From: Polaromonas sp. AET17H-212
GTDB lineage: Bacteria; Pseudomonadota; Gammaproteobacteria; Burkholderiales; Burkholderiaceae_C
Length of the DNA: 64,000 nucleotides
Assembly (NCBI RefSeq): GCF_002379085.1
Contig: NZ_NBZW01000021.1
Coordinates: 1-64,000, forward strand
Reading direction: 5' to 3'
The position numbers and the translations under genes are program-made. This document shows, piece after piece, positions 36,595 through 47,367 of this stretch (position 1 is the first letter of the stretch; the number at the start of each line of letters is the position of its first letter). The notes beneath the pieces are model-generated. The model was not told the origin of the DNA, ran no database searches, and saw nothing but the letters and a program-made list of their open reading frames with translations.

Positions 36595-36655
36595 TCATGT
36601 TCCTTCGTGACATGTTATGCCTCACACACAAAATTTCTGACAGGCTCTCCACAAA

Positions 36656-36716
36656 TGAGGATTACAAACCCTATCAATCATCTGCGGCAGCTGAGATCCA
36701 GTTCACCTGCAAGTAA
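36656..36716 (+). pseudogene. Cassette gene C, 3' part
   Basis: 61 nt right of the IS256 element. Joined to 32150-32370 it completes the lipoprotein with NEDYKPYQSSAAAEIQFTCK and a TAA stop, then an attC site begins 23 nt later. The exact continuity supports both the boundaries of the IS and the identity of the cassette. Confidence 0.8.
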
Positions 36717-36739
36717 ATTGTCTTCCATGGCAATCAGGT

Positions 36740-36799
36740 GCCTAACATTGCGGCCAAGCGGGACGCGCTAAATCGCGGCCCTTACCTTAAACGTTAGGC
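36740..36799 (+). repeat. attC site after cassette C
   Basis: 60 bp with perfect outer boxes GCCTAAC (36740-36746) and GTTAGGC (36793-36799 region), and inner arms GGGaCGCG/CGCGgCCC around CTAAAT. It is the clearest attC in the window and matches the RYYYAAC/GTTRRRY consensus. Confidence 0.8.
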
Positions 36800-36805
36800 G
36801 CCGTC

Positions 36806-37231
36806 ATGAAGCATTGGCTTGAAATCGTGAAGTTGCTGTGGGCTTCGCCTTGCTCCGCCGTCGGTATCGTGCTTGCCTGCATTCCCTTGCTGGCCGGTGG
36901 CCGAGCCAGGTGGTCATCGGGCGCGCTGGAAGTGACCTACCGCGAAAACCAGGCGGGTTGCGGCAAGCTGGCGCGCAAGCTTCCGTTTCGCGGCATCGTC
37001 TTCGGCCATGTCATCCTTGCCGTGACGCGTGAGGAGCTGCTAAGCATCGGTCCGCATGAGCGTGTGCATGTGCAGCAGTACGGGCGTTGGGGGCTGCTGT
37101 TTTTCTTCGCGTATGGCGCATCAAGCCTCTGGCAGCTCATGCGGGGCCGCAGCGCGTATTGGGACAACCATTTTGAGATTCAGGCTCGTGCACTCAGCGC
37201 CCAGACGCCTCGCCAGGAACGCATCGCCTAG
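36806..37231 (+). CDS. Unknown cassette gene D, membrane protein with HExxH-like motif
   Basis: 141 residues. One hydrophobic segment near the N-terminus (residues 14-31, SAVGIVLACIPLLAGG) and a second, weaker one (LLFFFAYGASSLW). Between and after them: HERVHVQQYGRW and NHFEIQAR, an HExxH-plus-acidic pattern as in zincin metalloproteases; proteins of this shape recur in integron cassettes. Function unknown. ATG 36806 lies 7 nt after the attC core. No clear attC follows, so the cassette's 3' end may be lost. Confidence 0.65.
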   Translation: MKHWLEIVKLLWASPCSAVGIVLACIPLLAGGRARWSSGALEVTYRENQAGCGKLARKLPFRGIVFGHVILAVTREELLSIGPHERVHVQQYGRWGLLFFFAYGASSLWQLMRGRSAYWDNHFEIQARALSAQTPRQERIA

Positions 37232-37338
37232 CCCAGCAGACCGCCTGCGGCAACTGTGGAATTCAACGCTTAAACAGGGAGGCAGACGTGGGCAACGGCC
37301 GTTTCGGTGCGGAGCGCCGGTTCAGCCCGGCCCAAACC

Positions 37339-38892
37339 TCAAGCCTCGTGCCGCAGCGCCGGGAACAGAATGACGTCACGGATGCTGGCACTGTCGGTCA
37401 GCAGCATCATGAAGCGGTCGATGCCGATGCCGCAGCCGCCGGCGGGGGGCATGCCGTATTCGAGGGCGCGCACGTAGTCGGCGTCGTAGTGCATGGCTTC
37501 CTCGTCGCCGCCGTCCTTGGCGTCTGACTGGGCGAGAAAACGCGCGGCCTGGTCTTCGGCGTCGTTGAGCTCGCTGAAGCCGTTGCCGAACTCGCGGCCA
37601 GTGATGTAAAGCTCAAAGCGCTCGGTCACTTCCGGGCGCGCGTCGTTGGCGCGGGCCAGCGGCGAGATCTCGGTCGGGTGTTCCATGATGAAGGTGGGCT
37701 GCCAGAGTTTGTCTTCGACCAGCTCTTCAAAATAAGTCACCTGCAGGCTGGGCAGCGAGCGCGCATCGAGCCGGTCCTTGGCGCTAAACTTGCCGAGTTT
37801 CTTCAGGGCGGCGAGCAGCCAGGCGGCGTCGTCCACATGGGCGCCGGCGTCGGTGTGCTTGAGGATGGCTTCGCGGATGGTCAGGCGTTCAAACGGCTGG
37901 CCCAGGTCCACCGGCTGGCCCTGGTAGCTCAGCTGTGTGCCGCCGGTGACCCGGGTGGCGACGTGGCGGATCAGGTCTTCGGTGAAGCTCATCAGGTCTT
38001 CGTAGTTCCACCAGGCGGCGTAGAACTCCATCATCGTGAACTCGGGGTTGTGCCGCACGCTGATGCCTTCGTTGCGGAAGCTGCGGTTGATCTCGAACAC
38101 ACGTTCGAAGCCGCCGACGATCAGGCGCTTCAAGTAGAGTTCGGGCGCAATGCGCAAAAACATCTGCTGGTCCAGCGCGTTGTGGTGCGTCACAAACGGC
38201 TTGGCATTGGCGCCGCCCGGAATCGGGTGCAGCATCGGGGTTTCGACTTCGAGAAAGTCGTTGTCGACCATGAAGTTGCGCATCGCCGAGACGGCCTTGC
38301 TGCGGGCGGCAAAACGCTTGCGCGCGGCTTCGTCGGTGATCAGGTCCACATAACGCTGGCGGTACTTGACCTCTTGATCTGCCACGCCGTGAAACTTGTC
38401 GGGCAGCGGCCGCAGGCTTTTGGTGATCAGGCGGATGCTGGTGGCGTGAATCGACAGCTCGCCGGTCTTGGTCTTGAACAGCGTGCCGGTCGCGGCCACG
38501 ATGTCGCCCAGATCCCAGTGCTTGAAGGCGTTGTGAACCTCTTCACCCACGCCTTCGTTGTTGACGTACACCTGGATGCGCCCGCCGGAAGGGCCGAACG
38601 ACGCGTCCTGCAAGGTGGCAAAACTGGCCTTGCCCATCACGCGCTTGAGCATCATGCGGCCGGCCACACTGGCGTTGACGGCCAGCGGCTCCAGCTCTTC
38701 CTTGGTTTTTTCGTCGTACTGGGCAAACAGGGCTTCGGCCCGGTGTTCCGGCTTGACGTCGTTCGGGAAGGCCACGCCCTTGCCGTCGGCTTGGTGCTGG
38801 CGCAGGACCTTGAGCTTTTCGCGGCGCTCGGCCATGAGCTGGTTCTCGTCATGGGCGGGCGCGGGGGCGGGGCTGGTGATGGTGTTGGACAT
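37339..38892 (-). CDS. lysS: Lysyl-tRNA synthetase, class II
   Basis: Charges tRNA-Lys with lysine. 517 residues: N-terminal OB-fold anticodon-binding domain, then the class II catalytic core with motif 1 ([18 protein letters not shown]), motif 2 ([20 protein letters not shown]) and motif 3 ([13 protein letters not shown]). ATG 38892 ([10 protein letters not shown]) is chosen; the frame stays open upstream without family character. It is the first core gene right of the island and runs towards it. Confidence 0.97.
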   Translation of the reverse strand: MSNTITSPAPAPAHDENQLMAERREKLKVLRQHQADGKGVAFPNDVKPEHRAEALFAQYDEKTKEELEPLAVNASVAGRMMLKRVMGKASFATLQDASFGPSGGRIQVYVNNEGVGEEVHNAFKHWDLGDIVAATGTLFKTKTGELSIHATSIRLITKSLRPLPDKFHGVADQEVKYRQRYVDLITDEAARKRFAARSKAVSAMRNFMVDNDFLEVETPMLHPIPGGANAKPFVTHHNALDQQMFLRIAPELYLKRLIVGGFERVFEINRSFRNEGISVRHNPEFTMMEFYAAWWNYEDLMSFTEDLIRHVATRVTGGTQLSYQGQPVDLGQPFERLTIREAILKHTDAGAHVDDAAWLLAALKKLGKFSAKDRLDARSLPSLQVTYFEELVEDKLWQPTFIMEHPTEISPLARANDARPEVTERFELYITGREFGNGFSELNDAEDQAARFLAQSDAKDGGDEEAMHYDADYVRALEYGMPPAGGCGIGIDRFMMLLTDSASIRDVILFPALRHEA

Positions 38893-39026
38893 GAAAAAGG
38901 TTCTCGAAGAAAGAGGGCAGGCCGGGCCGCACAGGGCGGCGGGCCGGAAAAACCGGCGGGAACGGGCAAAGTGCCAAACCCCTGATTTTAGGCTGCGTTG
39001 CCGCTCCAGTCGGAGCGGTCGGCTCG

Positions 39027-39683
39027 CTACATCGCGATGCCGGTTTTTTCGAGGATGTCGCTGACCAGTTCCAGCCGCACCAGCGGGTTGTCCAGCTCCA
39101 TCAGCCGCTGCTTGAGCTCCAGCGGCATGGGCAGCAGTTCGCACCAGCGGTTGGCCACCCAGCCGCAGTCGTCGAGCCGGTAGGGCGGCTCCAGCGGCAT
39201 CTGGTCCGCCGGCACGCCGCGCTCCTGCAGGGTGCGGATCAGCTTGCCCAGCGCATTGGCGGTGCCGCGCAAGTCCTCGGGAACCGGGATGGCCAGGTCG
39301 TCGTCCAGCCGCGTCACGTCGGCGATCCACAGGCCGTGCTTGAGTTTTTCACGGCGGGAAACCTCGAAACGCTGGGTGCCGGTGCAGCGAATCGCCATCA
39401 GGCCCGGCTGCGGCACGGAAAAACTGGTGATGGTGGCCAGGGTGCCGACCTTGTGAAAAGCCTCGCTGGCAAACCCGTCGCCGCCGGGCCCGTCCTCGGG
39501 CTTGCGCACCTCGGAGCCCTGGGTCAGCGCCACCACACCAAAGGGCGCGCCGGTCTTGTGGCATTTGCCAATCATGTCGAGGTAACGCACCTCGAAAATC
39601 CGCAGCGGCAGCAGACCACCGGGGTAGAGCACCGTGCCCAGCGGGAAAAGCGGCAGAGAGGAAAGGGTGAGCACGTCAGACAT
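39027..39683 (-). CDS. LON substrate-binding domain protein
   Basis: 218 residues made of the N-terminal substrate-binding domain of Lon protease alone ([28 protein letters not shown] at the start), without the AAA+ or protease domains. Such stand-alone proteins are common in Betaproteobacteria; function is not established, with peptide or protein binding inferred from the fold. It lies upstream of lysS, 134 nt from its start. Confidence 0.88.
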   Translation of the reverse strand: MSDVLTLSSLPLFPLGTVLYPGGLLPLRIFEVRYLDMIGKCHKTGAPFGVVALTQGSEVRKPEDGPGGDGFASEAFHKVGTLATITSFSVPQPGLMAIRCTGTQRFEVSRREKLKHGLWIADVTRLDDDLAIPVPEDLRGTANALGKLIRTLQERGVPADQMPLEPPYRLDDCGWVANRWCELLPMPLELKQRLMELDNPLVRLELVSDILEKTGIAM

Positions 39684-39928
39684 CGATCAGGTGGGGAATT
39701 TCTGTTTAGCACTATCTTCCCACGATCCTGTTTTCCCTTGTGCGGGTTTTGATGCCCGTTGGGCAATTCCTGCCAGGCGGTTCGCCGGCGGGCAGGCAGG
39801 CCCCGGACCGGCTGAGGCCGTGGTTATGCATTAAAACAGACTCCAGCCCTTTCGGGCAGAGCGCTGGCAGCTATCAAATTGAGAGTGAAAGCGGCCTGAC
39901 CGGCGCCCGTGGTTGGGGCGCCGTGACC
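39684..39928. other. Spacer between accD and the LON-domain gene
   Basis: 245 nt with no gene; about 60 nt of it is palindromic element copy 10. The rest has no clear terminator or promoter. Confidence 0.45.
39826..39885 (-). repeat. Dispersed palindromic element, copy 10
   Basis: Minus-strand reading: CTCTCAATTTGATAGC, TGCCAGCGCTCTGCCCG, GGGCTGGAGTCTGTTTTAATGCAT. The left arm is altered, while the right end with CTGTTTTAATG is well kept. Confidence 0.7.
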
Positions 39929-40801
39929 TCAGGCGACGGCGTCCGCCGGCTGGCGCAGCAGCATGGCCAGTGAATTTGCCACGGTCTTGCGCAGTTCGCG
40001 CCGGTCGCAGATGAAGTCGACCGCGCCCTTGGTCTGCAGGAACTCGGCGCGCTGGAAGCCTTCCGGCAGGGTCACGCGCACGGTGGACTCGATGACACGC
40101 GGGCCGGCAAAACCGATCAGCGCTTTCGGCTCGGCAATAACGATGTCGCCGACAAACGCAAAGCCGGCGCTGACCCCACCCATGGTCGGGTCGGTCAGCA
40201 CGCTGATGTAGGGCAGGCCTTTTTTGGCCAGGCGCGTCAGCGAGGCATTGGTCTTGGCCATCTGCATCAGGCTCAGCAGGCCTTCCTGCATGCGCGCACC
40301 GCCGGTGGCGGTAAAGCAGATGAACGGCACTTTCTGCTCGATCGCTGCATGCACGCCGCGCACGAAACGTTCGCCGACCACGCTGCCCATGCTGCCACCC
40401 ATGAAGTCGAACTCAAAGCAGGCCACCACCACGCCAATGCTGTGCACCGCGCCGCCCATGACGATGAGCGCATCGGTCTCGCCGGTGTTCTCCAGCGCTT
40501 CTTTCAGGCGCTCGGGGTATTTGCGGCTGTCCTTGAACTTGAGCGGGTCGACCGGCAGCACTTCCTGGCCCAGCTCGTAACGGCCCTCGGGGTCCAGAAA
40601 CGAGTCCAGCCGGGCCCGCGCGTCCATGCGGTGGTGGTGGCTGCACTGCGGGCAGACGTTCTGGTTTTTTTCCAGATCGGTCTTGTACAGCACGGCTTCG
40701 CAGCTGGGGCACTTGACCCACAGGCCTTCGGGCACGCTGCGGCGCTCGGTCGGGTTGGTCGGGCTGATTTTCGGCGGGAGGAGTTTTTCTAGCCAAGACA
40801 T
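39929..40801 (-). CDS. accD: Acetyl-CoA carboxylase carboxyltransferase subunit beta
   Basis: Part of acetyl-CoA carboxylase, which makes malonyl-CoA for the Fab enzymes encoded upstream in the window. 290 residues: N-terminal zinc ribbon ([16 protein letters not shown] then CPQC) and the carboxyltransferase core ([35 protein letters not shown]). trpA precedes it by about 83 nt on the same strand, the usual order. Confidence 0.96.
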   Translation of the reverse strand: MSWLEKLLPPKISPTNPTERRSVPEGLWVKCPSCEAVLYKTDLEKNQNVCPQCSHHHRMDARARLDSFLDPEGRYELGQEVLPVDPLKFKDSRKYPERLKEALENTGETDALIVMGGAVHSIGVVVACFEFDFMGGSMGSVVGERFVRGVHAAIEQKVPFICFTATGGARMQEGLLSLMQMAKTNASLTRLAKKGLPYISVLTDPTMGGVSAGFAFVGDIVIAEPKALIGFAGPRVIESTVRVTLPEGFQRAEFLQTKGAVDFICDRRELRKTVANSLAMLLRQPADAVA

Positions 40802-40884
40802 GATGGGTCCTTATGTCCTTGTGGGGTGGTGCCCCCGGGAGGGCGCTGGCCGCTCGCGGGGGTCAAACCGGAAAAGAAAGGGGA

Positions 40885-41714
40885 TTATGCGCTGTCTCCG
40901 GACCCGGCCGGGGCGTCCAGCGCCTGGCGGATGCCGGCCAGAAAATCACGCACCAGGGGCACGACTTCCGCGCGCGGCTGGTCGGTGATCAGCTGGATGA
41001 TGCGGCTGCCGATGACCACGGCGTCGGCGACCCGGCTGATGGCTTTGGCGGTCGCGGCATCGCGGATGCCGAAGCCCACGCCCACCGGGATGCTGACGTG
41101 TTGGCGGATGCGTGGCAGCATGGCCTCCACCGCGCCCAGGTCCAGGGTGCCGGCCCCGGTCACACCCTTGAGCGAGACGTAATAGACATAACCGCTGGCC
41201 ACGCCGGCGATTTGCGCCATGCGTGCATCGGTGCTGGTCGGGGCCAGCAGGAAGATCAGGTCCATGCCGTGGCTGCGCAAGGTGGCGGCAAAAGCCACAC
41301 ATTCCTCGGGCGGGTAGTCCACCACCAGCACGCCGTCCACGCCGGCCGCGGCCGCATCGCGCACAAAGGCCTCCTTGCCACGCTTGAGGTCATAGGCTTC
41401 GATCGGGTTGGCATAACCCATCAGCACCACCGGCGTCCTGTCGTCCTGCTGGCGGAACATACGCACCATCTCCAGCACCTGCGCCAGGCCAATGCCCATG
41501 GCCAGGGCCTGGTCGCCGGCTTTCTGGATCACCGGGCCGTCGGCACTCGGGTCGGAAAAGGGCACGCCGAGCTCAATCACGTCGGCGCCGCCGGCCACCA
41601 TGCCGTGCATCAGCGCGGGCGTGATGTCGGCATAGGGGAAGCCGCCGGTGACATAGGGAATCAACGCCTTGCGGTTTTGGGCTTTCAGCGCGGCAAAAGT
41701 GGCAGCAATGCGGC

Positions 41715-41718
<4 letters not shown>
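40885..41718 (-). CDS. trpA: Tryptophan synthase alpha subunit
   Basis: Cleaves indole-3-glycerol phosphate to indole and glyceraldehyde 3-phosphate; forms the alpha2-beta2 complex with TrpB. 277 residues beginning [11 protein letters not shown]; catalytic Glu in [18 protein letters not shown] and Asp in VVDYPPEE, and the phosphate-binding [10 protein letters not shown]. It overlaps the trpB stop by 4 nt. Confidence 0.97.
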
Positions 41719-42948
<1,230 letters not shown>

Positions 42949-42971
<23 letters not shown>

Positions 42972-43653
42972 GGTTTTTTGCAAGTAAGTCGTCGGCGGCA
43001 CGAACGGCTGCGACGAACTGATGGATCTTGTCGGCGCTTTTGATTCCTTTCGAAATCTCGACGCCCGAACTGACATCGACGGCCAGCGTCTTACAACGCG
43101 GCCGCACTTGCAAAATGCCATCGGTCACATTTGCAGGTGTGAGTCCACCAGACAAAACGAGGTGAGCGTTGACGCTTGGAGGAAGAAGTGACCAATTGAA
43201 TGTTTTTCCGCCGCCCCCGAATCCGTCGACATGGGCGTCGAGCAGGATGGCCTGGGCAGCTTTGAAGTCTTGCGCGTATTTTACGAGATCAAAAGCGGTG
43301 GCGCCATCAGCGGGTTTTTCATCCAGCGGGATGCGTGCCGCGCGCAGGAAGGGGCGCCCGGCGCGCAGGCAGGTCTCGGGCGTTTCATCTCCATGAAATT
43401 GAAGCAAGGCCGTTGGTACATGGGTGCAGGCAGCTATGATTTCAGGAGCATCAGCATTGACGAAAAGCAGGACCGGTGTGACGAAAGGCGGCAGGCGGCG
43501 GGCCAGCTCGGCGGCGCGTTCAGCGCTGACGCTGCGCGGGCTGGGCGCGTACATGACAAAACCCACGGCATCGGCACCGGCAGCCACGGCGGCGTCCACG
43601 TCCTCTTCGCGGGTGAGGCCGCAGATCTTGATGCGAGTCCTGTGCATGGTCAT
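42949..43653 (-). CDS. trpF: Phosphoribosylanthranilate isomerase
   Basis: Third step of tryptophan synthesis from anthranilate. 234 residues, TIM barrel: general base Cys in [11 protein letters not shown], general acid Asp in [13 protein letters not shown] 43653 is chosen because its ATGA overlaps the truA stop; an ATG 9 nt upstream is possible. A palindromic element copy (43410-43449) encodes [11 protein letters not shown] in a helix after a barrel strand. Confidence 0.93.
43410..43449 (-). repeat. Dispersed palindromic element, copy 11 (inside trpF)
   Basis: Minus-strand reading: GCTCCTGAAATCATAGC, TGCCTGCACCCATGT. Degenerate but in the same frame as the copies in rseB and the citE-like gene (AP-EIIAAC versus AT-KIIAAG). 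Confidence 0.45.
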
Positions 43654-44432
43654 GGCAACCAATCATAAGCTGCGGTGCGCTCGGGCAGGCCGTAGCGGGC
43701 CTCGTAACGCGGACCCAGAAAATACAGGCCGTCGGGCGAAAAGGTGGGGGCGGCGACGTCCCGGCGGCGCGCGGCCCGCACCTCGGCGAGCCAGTCAGGA
43801 GGGTGCTGGCCCTGGCCGACGGCGACCAGGCAGCCCATGATATTGCGGATCATGTGGTGCAGGAAGGCATTGGCTTCAAACTCGAAGCGCCAGTAGCCTG
43901 CGCGCTGCGACACCTCGATGCGGCTGATGGTCTTGACCGGCGACTTCGCCTGGCACTGGGCCGCGCGGAAGGAGCTGAAGTCGTGTTCACCCAGCAGGTG
44001 GGTGATGGCTGTGCGGATGGCTGCCGGGTCCATTGGCCGGTAGACCCAGCCGACGCGGCCCGCTTCCACGCTGGGGCGCACCGGCGACTCCAGCAGCACG
44101 TAGGCGTAGCGGCGGCTTGTGGCGCTGCCGCGGCAATGGAACTCGGCGGGTACCTCACGCGCCCACTGCACGGCGATGTCGCGGGGCAAGAAAGCGTTGG
44201 TGCCGCGCACCCAGGAGGACAGCTCGCGTTGCAAGGGGGTGTCGAAATGAACCACCTGCATCAGGGCGTGAACCCCGGCATCGGTACGTCCGGCGCACAG
44301 CGTGCGCAAAGGCTGGGCGGCGAACTTGCCCAGCGCTTTTTCCAGCCGGTCCTGCACCGTGTTGCCCGAAAGCTGGCTTTGCCAGCCTTCGTAAGCGGTG
44401 CCGCTGTAGCTCAGTCCCAGAGCGATCCTCAC
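43650..44432 (-). CDS. truA: tRNA pseudouridine(38-40) synthase
   Basis: Makes pseudouridine in the tRNA anticodon arm. 260 residues with the catalytic Asp in CAGRTDAGVHA and the family segments GLSYSGTAYEGWQSQ and FLHHMIRNIMGCLV. Directly upstream of trpF with a 4-nt overlap; fimV lies upstream of it. Confidence 0.96.
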   Translation of the reverse strand: MRIALGLSYSGTAYEGWQSQLSGNTVQDRLEKALGKFAAQPLRTLCAGRTDAGVHALMQVVHFDTPLQRELSSWVRGTNAFLPRDIAVQWAREVPAEFHCRGSATSRRYAYVLLESPVRPSVEAGRVGWVYRPMDPAAIRTAITHLLGEHDFSSFRAAQCQAKSPVKTISRIEVSQRAGYWRFEFEANAFLHHMIRNIMGCLVAVGQGQHPPDWLAEVRAARRRDVAAPTFSPDGLYFLGPRYEARYGLPERTAAYDWLP

Positions 44433-44462
44433 GGGTAGCCCTCAAGGGAAAGGTGCAAGGGG

Positions 44463-47117
44463 TCAGGCCAGGGCGTTAAGAAATGCCTGGGCCTTGCTCT
44501 TGAGGGAGCCGCTCGATTGCGTCAGCACTTCCTCGGCCAGTGAGCGGGCGCCCTCGACATCGCCAATCGCGCGGAACTCTTCGGCCAGCGCAAACTTGGT
44601 TTCCAGCGGATCGTCACTGTCCACCGACGGCGCCGCCGCGCTGGCTGCGGTGATTTTCTGGCTTTCCGTGGACGGGCCATCGAGATCGAGCGACAGGGCG
44701 CCCATATCAAATTCAAGCATGCCGCCAGAGGTGTCCAGATCTGCGGCACCCGTGCTCAGGGTGGCCGGTTCGGTGGCGAAGTTCAGGCTGTTGCCCGCTG
44801 CGGGTGAGGCAACGGGGGCGGCGGCTTTCGCCGGAGCCGGTGCCGCAACAGGCATATCGAACGTCGCGGAGCTGAAGTCCAGGCTGTTGTCGTCGGCTGC
44901 AGGGGCTGCCGCAACCGGCATGGCCAGGACAGGTTGAACCGGCGCCACCGGGGCCGGCGCCGTAACGGCTACCGGCGCGGTGGGTTCGTCGTCCAGCGAG
45001 AAATCAAGGTCCAGGTCGAAATCCACGGCCGCGGCCGCCGGCTCCGGCGCCGGGCTGGCAGCCTGGGCCAGGGTTGGTCCCGCGGCCAATCCGGCGGCGC
45101 TGGCGCCGGCAACCGCCATGCTGCTGCTTGCGGCGGCAGACACCGGTTGTCCACCGGGCTGGTACATGGGGTTGGCGGGGTCGAGCTCACGGCCCATTTC
45201 AGCCATGTGCGCCCACTCAACGCCCTGGCCCCGGGTCAGGTTGAACGCTTCGGTCGCCACCATTTCAAACGCCTTGGTGTCGCGGCGTTTGGCATAAATC
45301 TCCATCAGCTTCGCATGGATGGCCACGCGGGTGGGACTCACACGGATGGCTTCCTTGAGAATTTCCTCGGCTTGGAGGTCACGCCCGTAAGCCAGGTAAA
45401 CATCGGCTTCAGCGACCGGATCCACATCGCCGGCGGCATCGAGCTGGCTCGGTGAGTACACCATCGACGAGCCGGTGACATTGGCTTCATTGGTGTCTAT
45501 GCGCTGGCCGCCACTGGCGCCAAAGAAGGAATCGGGCTGCAGGCGGCTCTCGAGGAAGGAGCTGTCGACCGCGACGGCATTTTTGCGCTGGCGCGAGCGG
45601 TACACGCCGAAGGCTGCCAGAAGCACCAGCAAGCCAGCGCCACCGGCCAGCATCAGCGGGTTCTGGAGCAGTTCGTCGATCAGGCTGGGTTCCGGAGGCA
45701 GAGGAGGAATCACGACCGGCTTTTTCACTGGCGCCGGGGCTGCAGCAAGCACCGCTGCGGGGGCGCTGGCAGCGGCTTCAGGTGACACGGCCGCACTGGC
45801 CGGACTTGCCGTGGTGACGGCGGCAGGGGCGGAAGCCGCGGGTGCGGCAGCTGGCAATGCGCCGGGCGCAGCGGATACGGCCGCCGGTGTTGGCACGGCC
45901 AGCCCTGGCGTTGCGGGGGGGGTGGCAGGGGTCGTTGCCGGAGGGGTGGGTGCTGTTATGGGCGCTGTGGTGGGCGCACTGGTCAGCTTGTTGAGGTCGC
46001 TGATGTTTTTTGACAGCTCGGCCACGCGGGCCGCTGCTTCCTTGGCCTGGCGTTCCTGCGCGATTTTTTCTTCGGCCGCGGCCTTGCTCTGGACCGCACC
46101 TTTAGAGAGGGTCAGCTTGTCAGGCGTGGCGGCGGCAGGGGCCTTGTCCTCGACCTTGGCCTGGACCTGGCCTGCGGCCTTGCGGTCCGCGCCGGCGACC
46201 TGGGTCGTCGGGGCGCCTTCGGCCAGCTTGCGGCGGAATTCGTTGAAGTCCTTGCTCTGCGCAACAATGGTCCGGGTGGCTTCGCCGGCAGGGACGTATT
46301 CCGCCTGGTCGCCCGTCGGGACTTCCAGGACGGCGCCGGACCTGAGCCGGTTGACGTTGCCGCCTATGAAGGCATCGGGGTTGCTGCGCAGCAGCGCGAC
46401 CAGCATCTGGTCCAGCGACACGCTGGCCGGCTTGGCCTGCGCCGCGATTTTTCCGGCGGTGTCGCCAGCTTTGACGACAATTTTCTGGCCCTCCGCGGAG
46501 GCGGGCCGTTCGGCGGGTGCGGGCGCAGGCGCCTTGGCCACCGGGGCTGGCCTGGAAGGTGGCGGACCCGGAGGGGAATAGGGTGCTGGCGCGACGCCTG
46601 GCCGCGGTGGCGCCGGCAAGGAGGCCACCGGAGGCGGGGCGGCAGGCCGCGACATGACAGGTGCGGTCGGGGCCGGCATGGCCGGGGCGGCGGCCTGACG
46701 CAGGTTCGGTGGATCAAACAGCATCGTGTAGTCACGCACGATGCGCCCGGAGGCCCAGCGGGCCTCGAGAATCAGGTCGACAAAAGGTTCGCTGACGGGC
46801 CTGTCGCTGCTCAGGCGCAGGAACGACCGGCCATCGGTACGGCGCTGCAGGCTGATTTTGACATTGGCCACGGCCGCCGTGTATTCCAGGCCGGCGGCCT
46901 TGAAGGCATCGGCATTGGCGACGCTGGCCTTCAGGGAGGCTGCTTCTTCGGCGCTGATTTCGACGATTTCGATTTCTGCCCGCAGGGGTTCACCCAAGGC
47001 GGACTGGACGGTGACCCGGCCCAGCCCCAGCGCATGTGCCGGCAAAGCGGCCATGCTACCCAAAACAGCCATGGCAGCCGCCACGGCTCCCATGCGCCAA
47101 CGGACGGGTTGAATCAT
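44463..47117 (-). CDS. fimV: FimV-family pilus/polarity hub protein
   Basis: Large inner-membrane protein (884 residues) needed in other bacteria for type IV pilus assembly, twitching and pole organisation. Signal/anchor segment, FimV N-terminal domain (LGRVTVQSALGEPLRAEIEI), a LysM peptidoglycan-binding domain (VVKAGDTAGKIAAQAK and LDQMLVALLRSNPDAFIGGNVNRL), a long Ala/Pro linker, one membrane helix (LMLAGGAGLLVLLAAFGVY) and a cytoplasmic FimV C-terminal domain (DDPLETKFALAEEFRAIGD). ATG 47117 gives a normal signal; a start 57 nt upstream is possible. Confidence 0.92.
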   Translation of the reverse strand: MIQPVRWRMGAVAAAMAVLGSMAALPAHALGLGRVTVQSALGEPLRAEIEIVEISAEEAASLKASVANADAFKAAGLEYTAAVANVKISLQRRTDGRSFLRLSSDRPVSEPFVDLILEARWASGRIVRDYTMLFDPPNLRQAAAPAMPAPTAPVMSRPAAPPPVASLPAPPRPGVAPAPYSPPGPPPSRPAPVAKAPAPAPAERPASAEGQKIVVKAGDTAGKIAAQAKPASVSLDQMLVALLRSNPDAFIGGNVNRLRSGAVLEVPTGDQAEYVPAGEATRTIVAQSKDFNEFRRKLAEGAPTTQVAGADRKAAGQVQAKVEDKAPAAATPDKLTLSKGAVQSKAAAEEKIAQERQAKEAAARVAELSKNISDLNKLTSAPTTAPITAPTPPATTPATPPATPGLAVPTPAAVSAAPGALPAAAPAASAPAAVTTASPASAAVSPEAAASAPAAVLAAAPAPVKKPVVIPPLPPEPSLIDELLQNPLMLAGGAGLLVLLAAFGVYRSRQRKNAVAVDSSFLESRLQPDSFFGASGGQRIDTNEANVTGSSMVYSPSQLDAAGDVDPVAEADVYLAYGRDLQAEEILKEAIRVSPTRVAIHAKLMEIYAKRRDTKAFEMVATEAFNLTRGQGVEWAHMAEMGRELDPANPMYQPGGQPVSAAASSSMAVAGASAAGLAAGPTLAQAASPAPEPAAAAVDFDLDLDFSLDDEPTAPVAVTAPAPVAPVQPVLAMPVAAAPAADDNSLDFSSATFDMPVAAPAPAKAAAPVASPAAGNSLNFATEPATLSTGAADLDTSGGMLEFDMGALSLDLDGPSTESQKITAASAAAPSVDSDDPLETKFALAEEFRAIGDVEGARSLAEEVLTQSSGSLKSKAQAFLNALA

Positions 47118-47367
47118 GGGATTCGGAGCCTTTGGGGCCCGGGTTGCATTAAATTTTATTCTGCTGGTCCGCACAAAAACCTCAGCGCTAATTTCGACAA
47201 AACAACATTAACATCAAGGCATTAGGCTGACAAGCTAAGACAGCACTTAAGTTTTGACACCCCGGGTTAGCATCAACTTACATCTTCCAGATGTTGCCTG
47301 ACGACAACGGGCTGTCACAAGTGGTTACGGGTGGTGGCCGGGCATCATTGGCCACTTCCTCGTGTTT
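47118..47367. other. asd-fimV spacer
   Basis: 250 nt, AT-rich in its left half (about 47140-47280), presumably with the fimV promoter on the minus strand. TTGATG and TTGTCA hexamers occur but no convincing -10 partner; nothing else identified. Confidence 0.4.

Larger units (their letters stand above)
32371..36647 (-). mobile_element. IS256-family insertion sequence, interrupted by an IS21-family element
   Basis: Terminal inverted repeats of about 29 bp share TGTC-N-GAA at the tips and TGTGTGTGAGGC inside (left 32371-32399, right 36619-36647). Flanked by 8-bp direct repeats TCCACAAA. Without the nested element it is about 1.38 kb, normal for the family. It has one transposase gene on the minus strand, now in two pieces. 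Confidence 0.88.

Noticed and set aside
31000..37300. Search for an integron integrase gene
   Set aside because: No tyrosine recombinase is encoded here; only IS transposases.
37232..37338. AACGCTTAAAC after cassette D as an attC end
   Set aside because: Only one weak box and no partner; too little to call.
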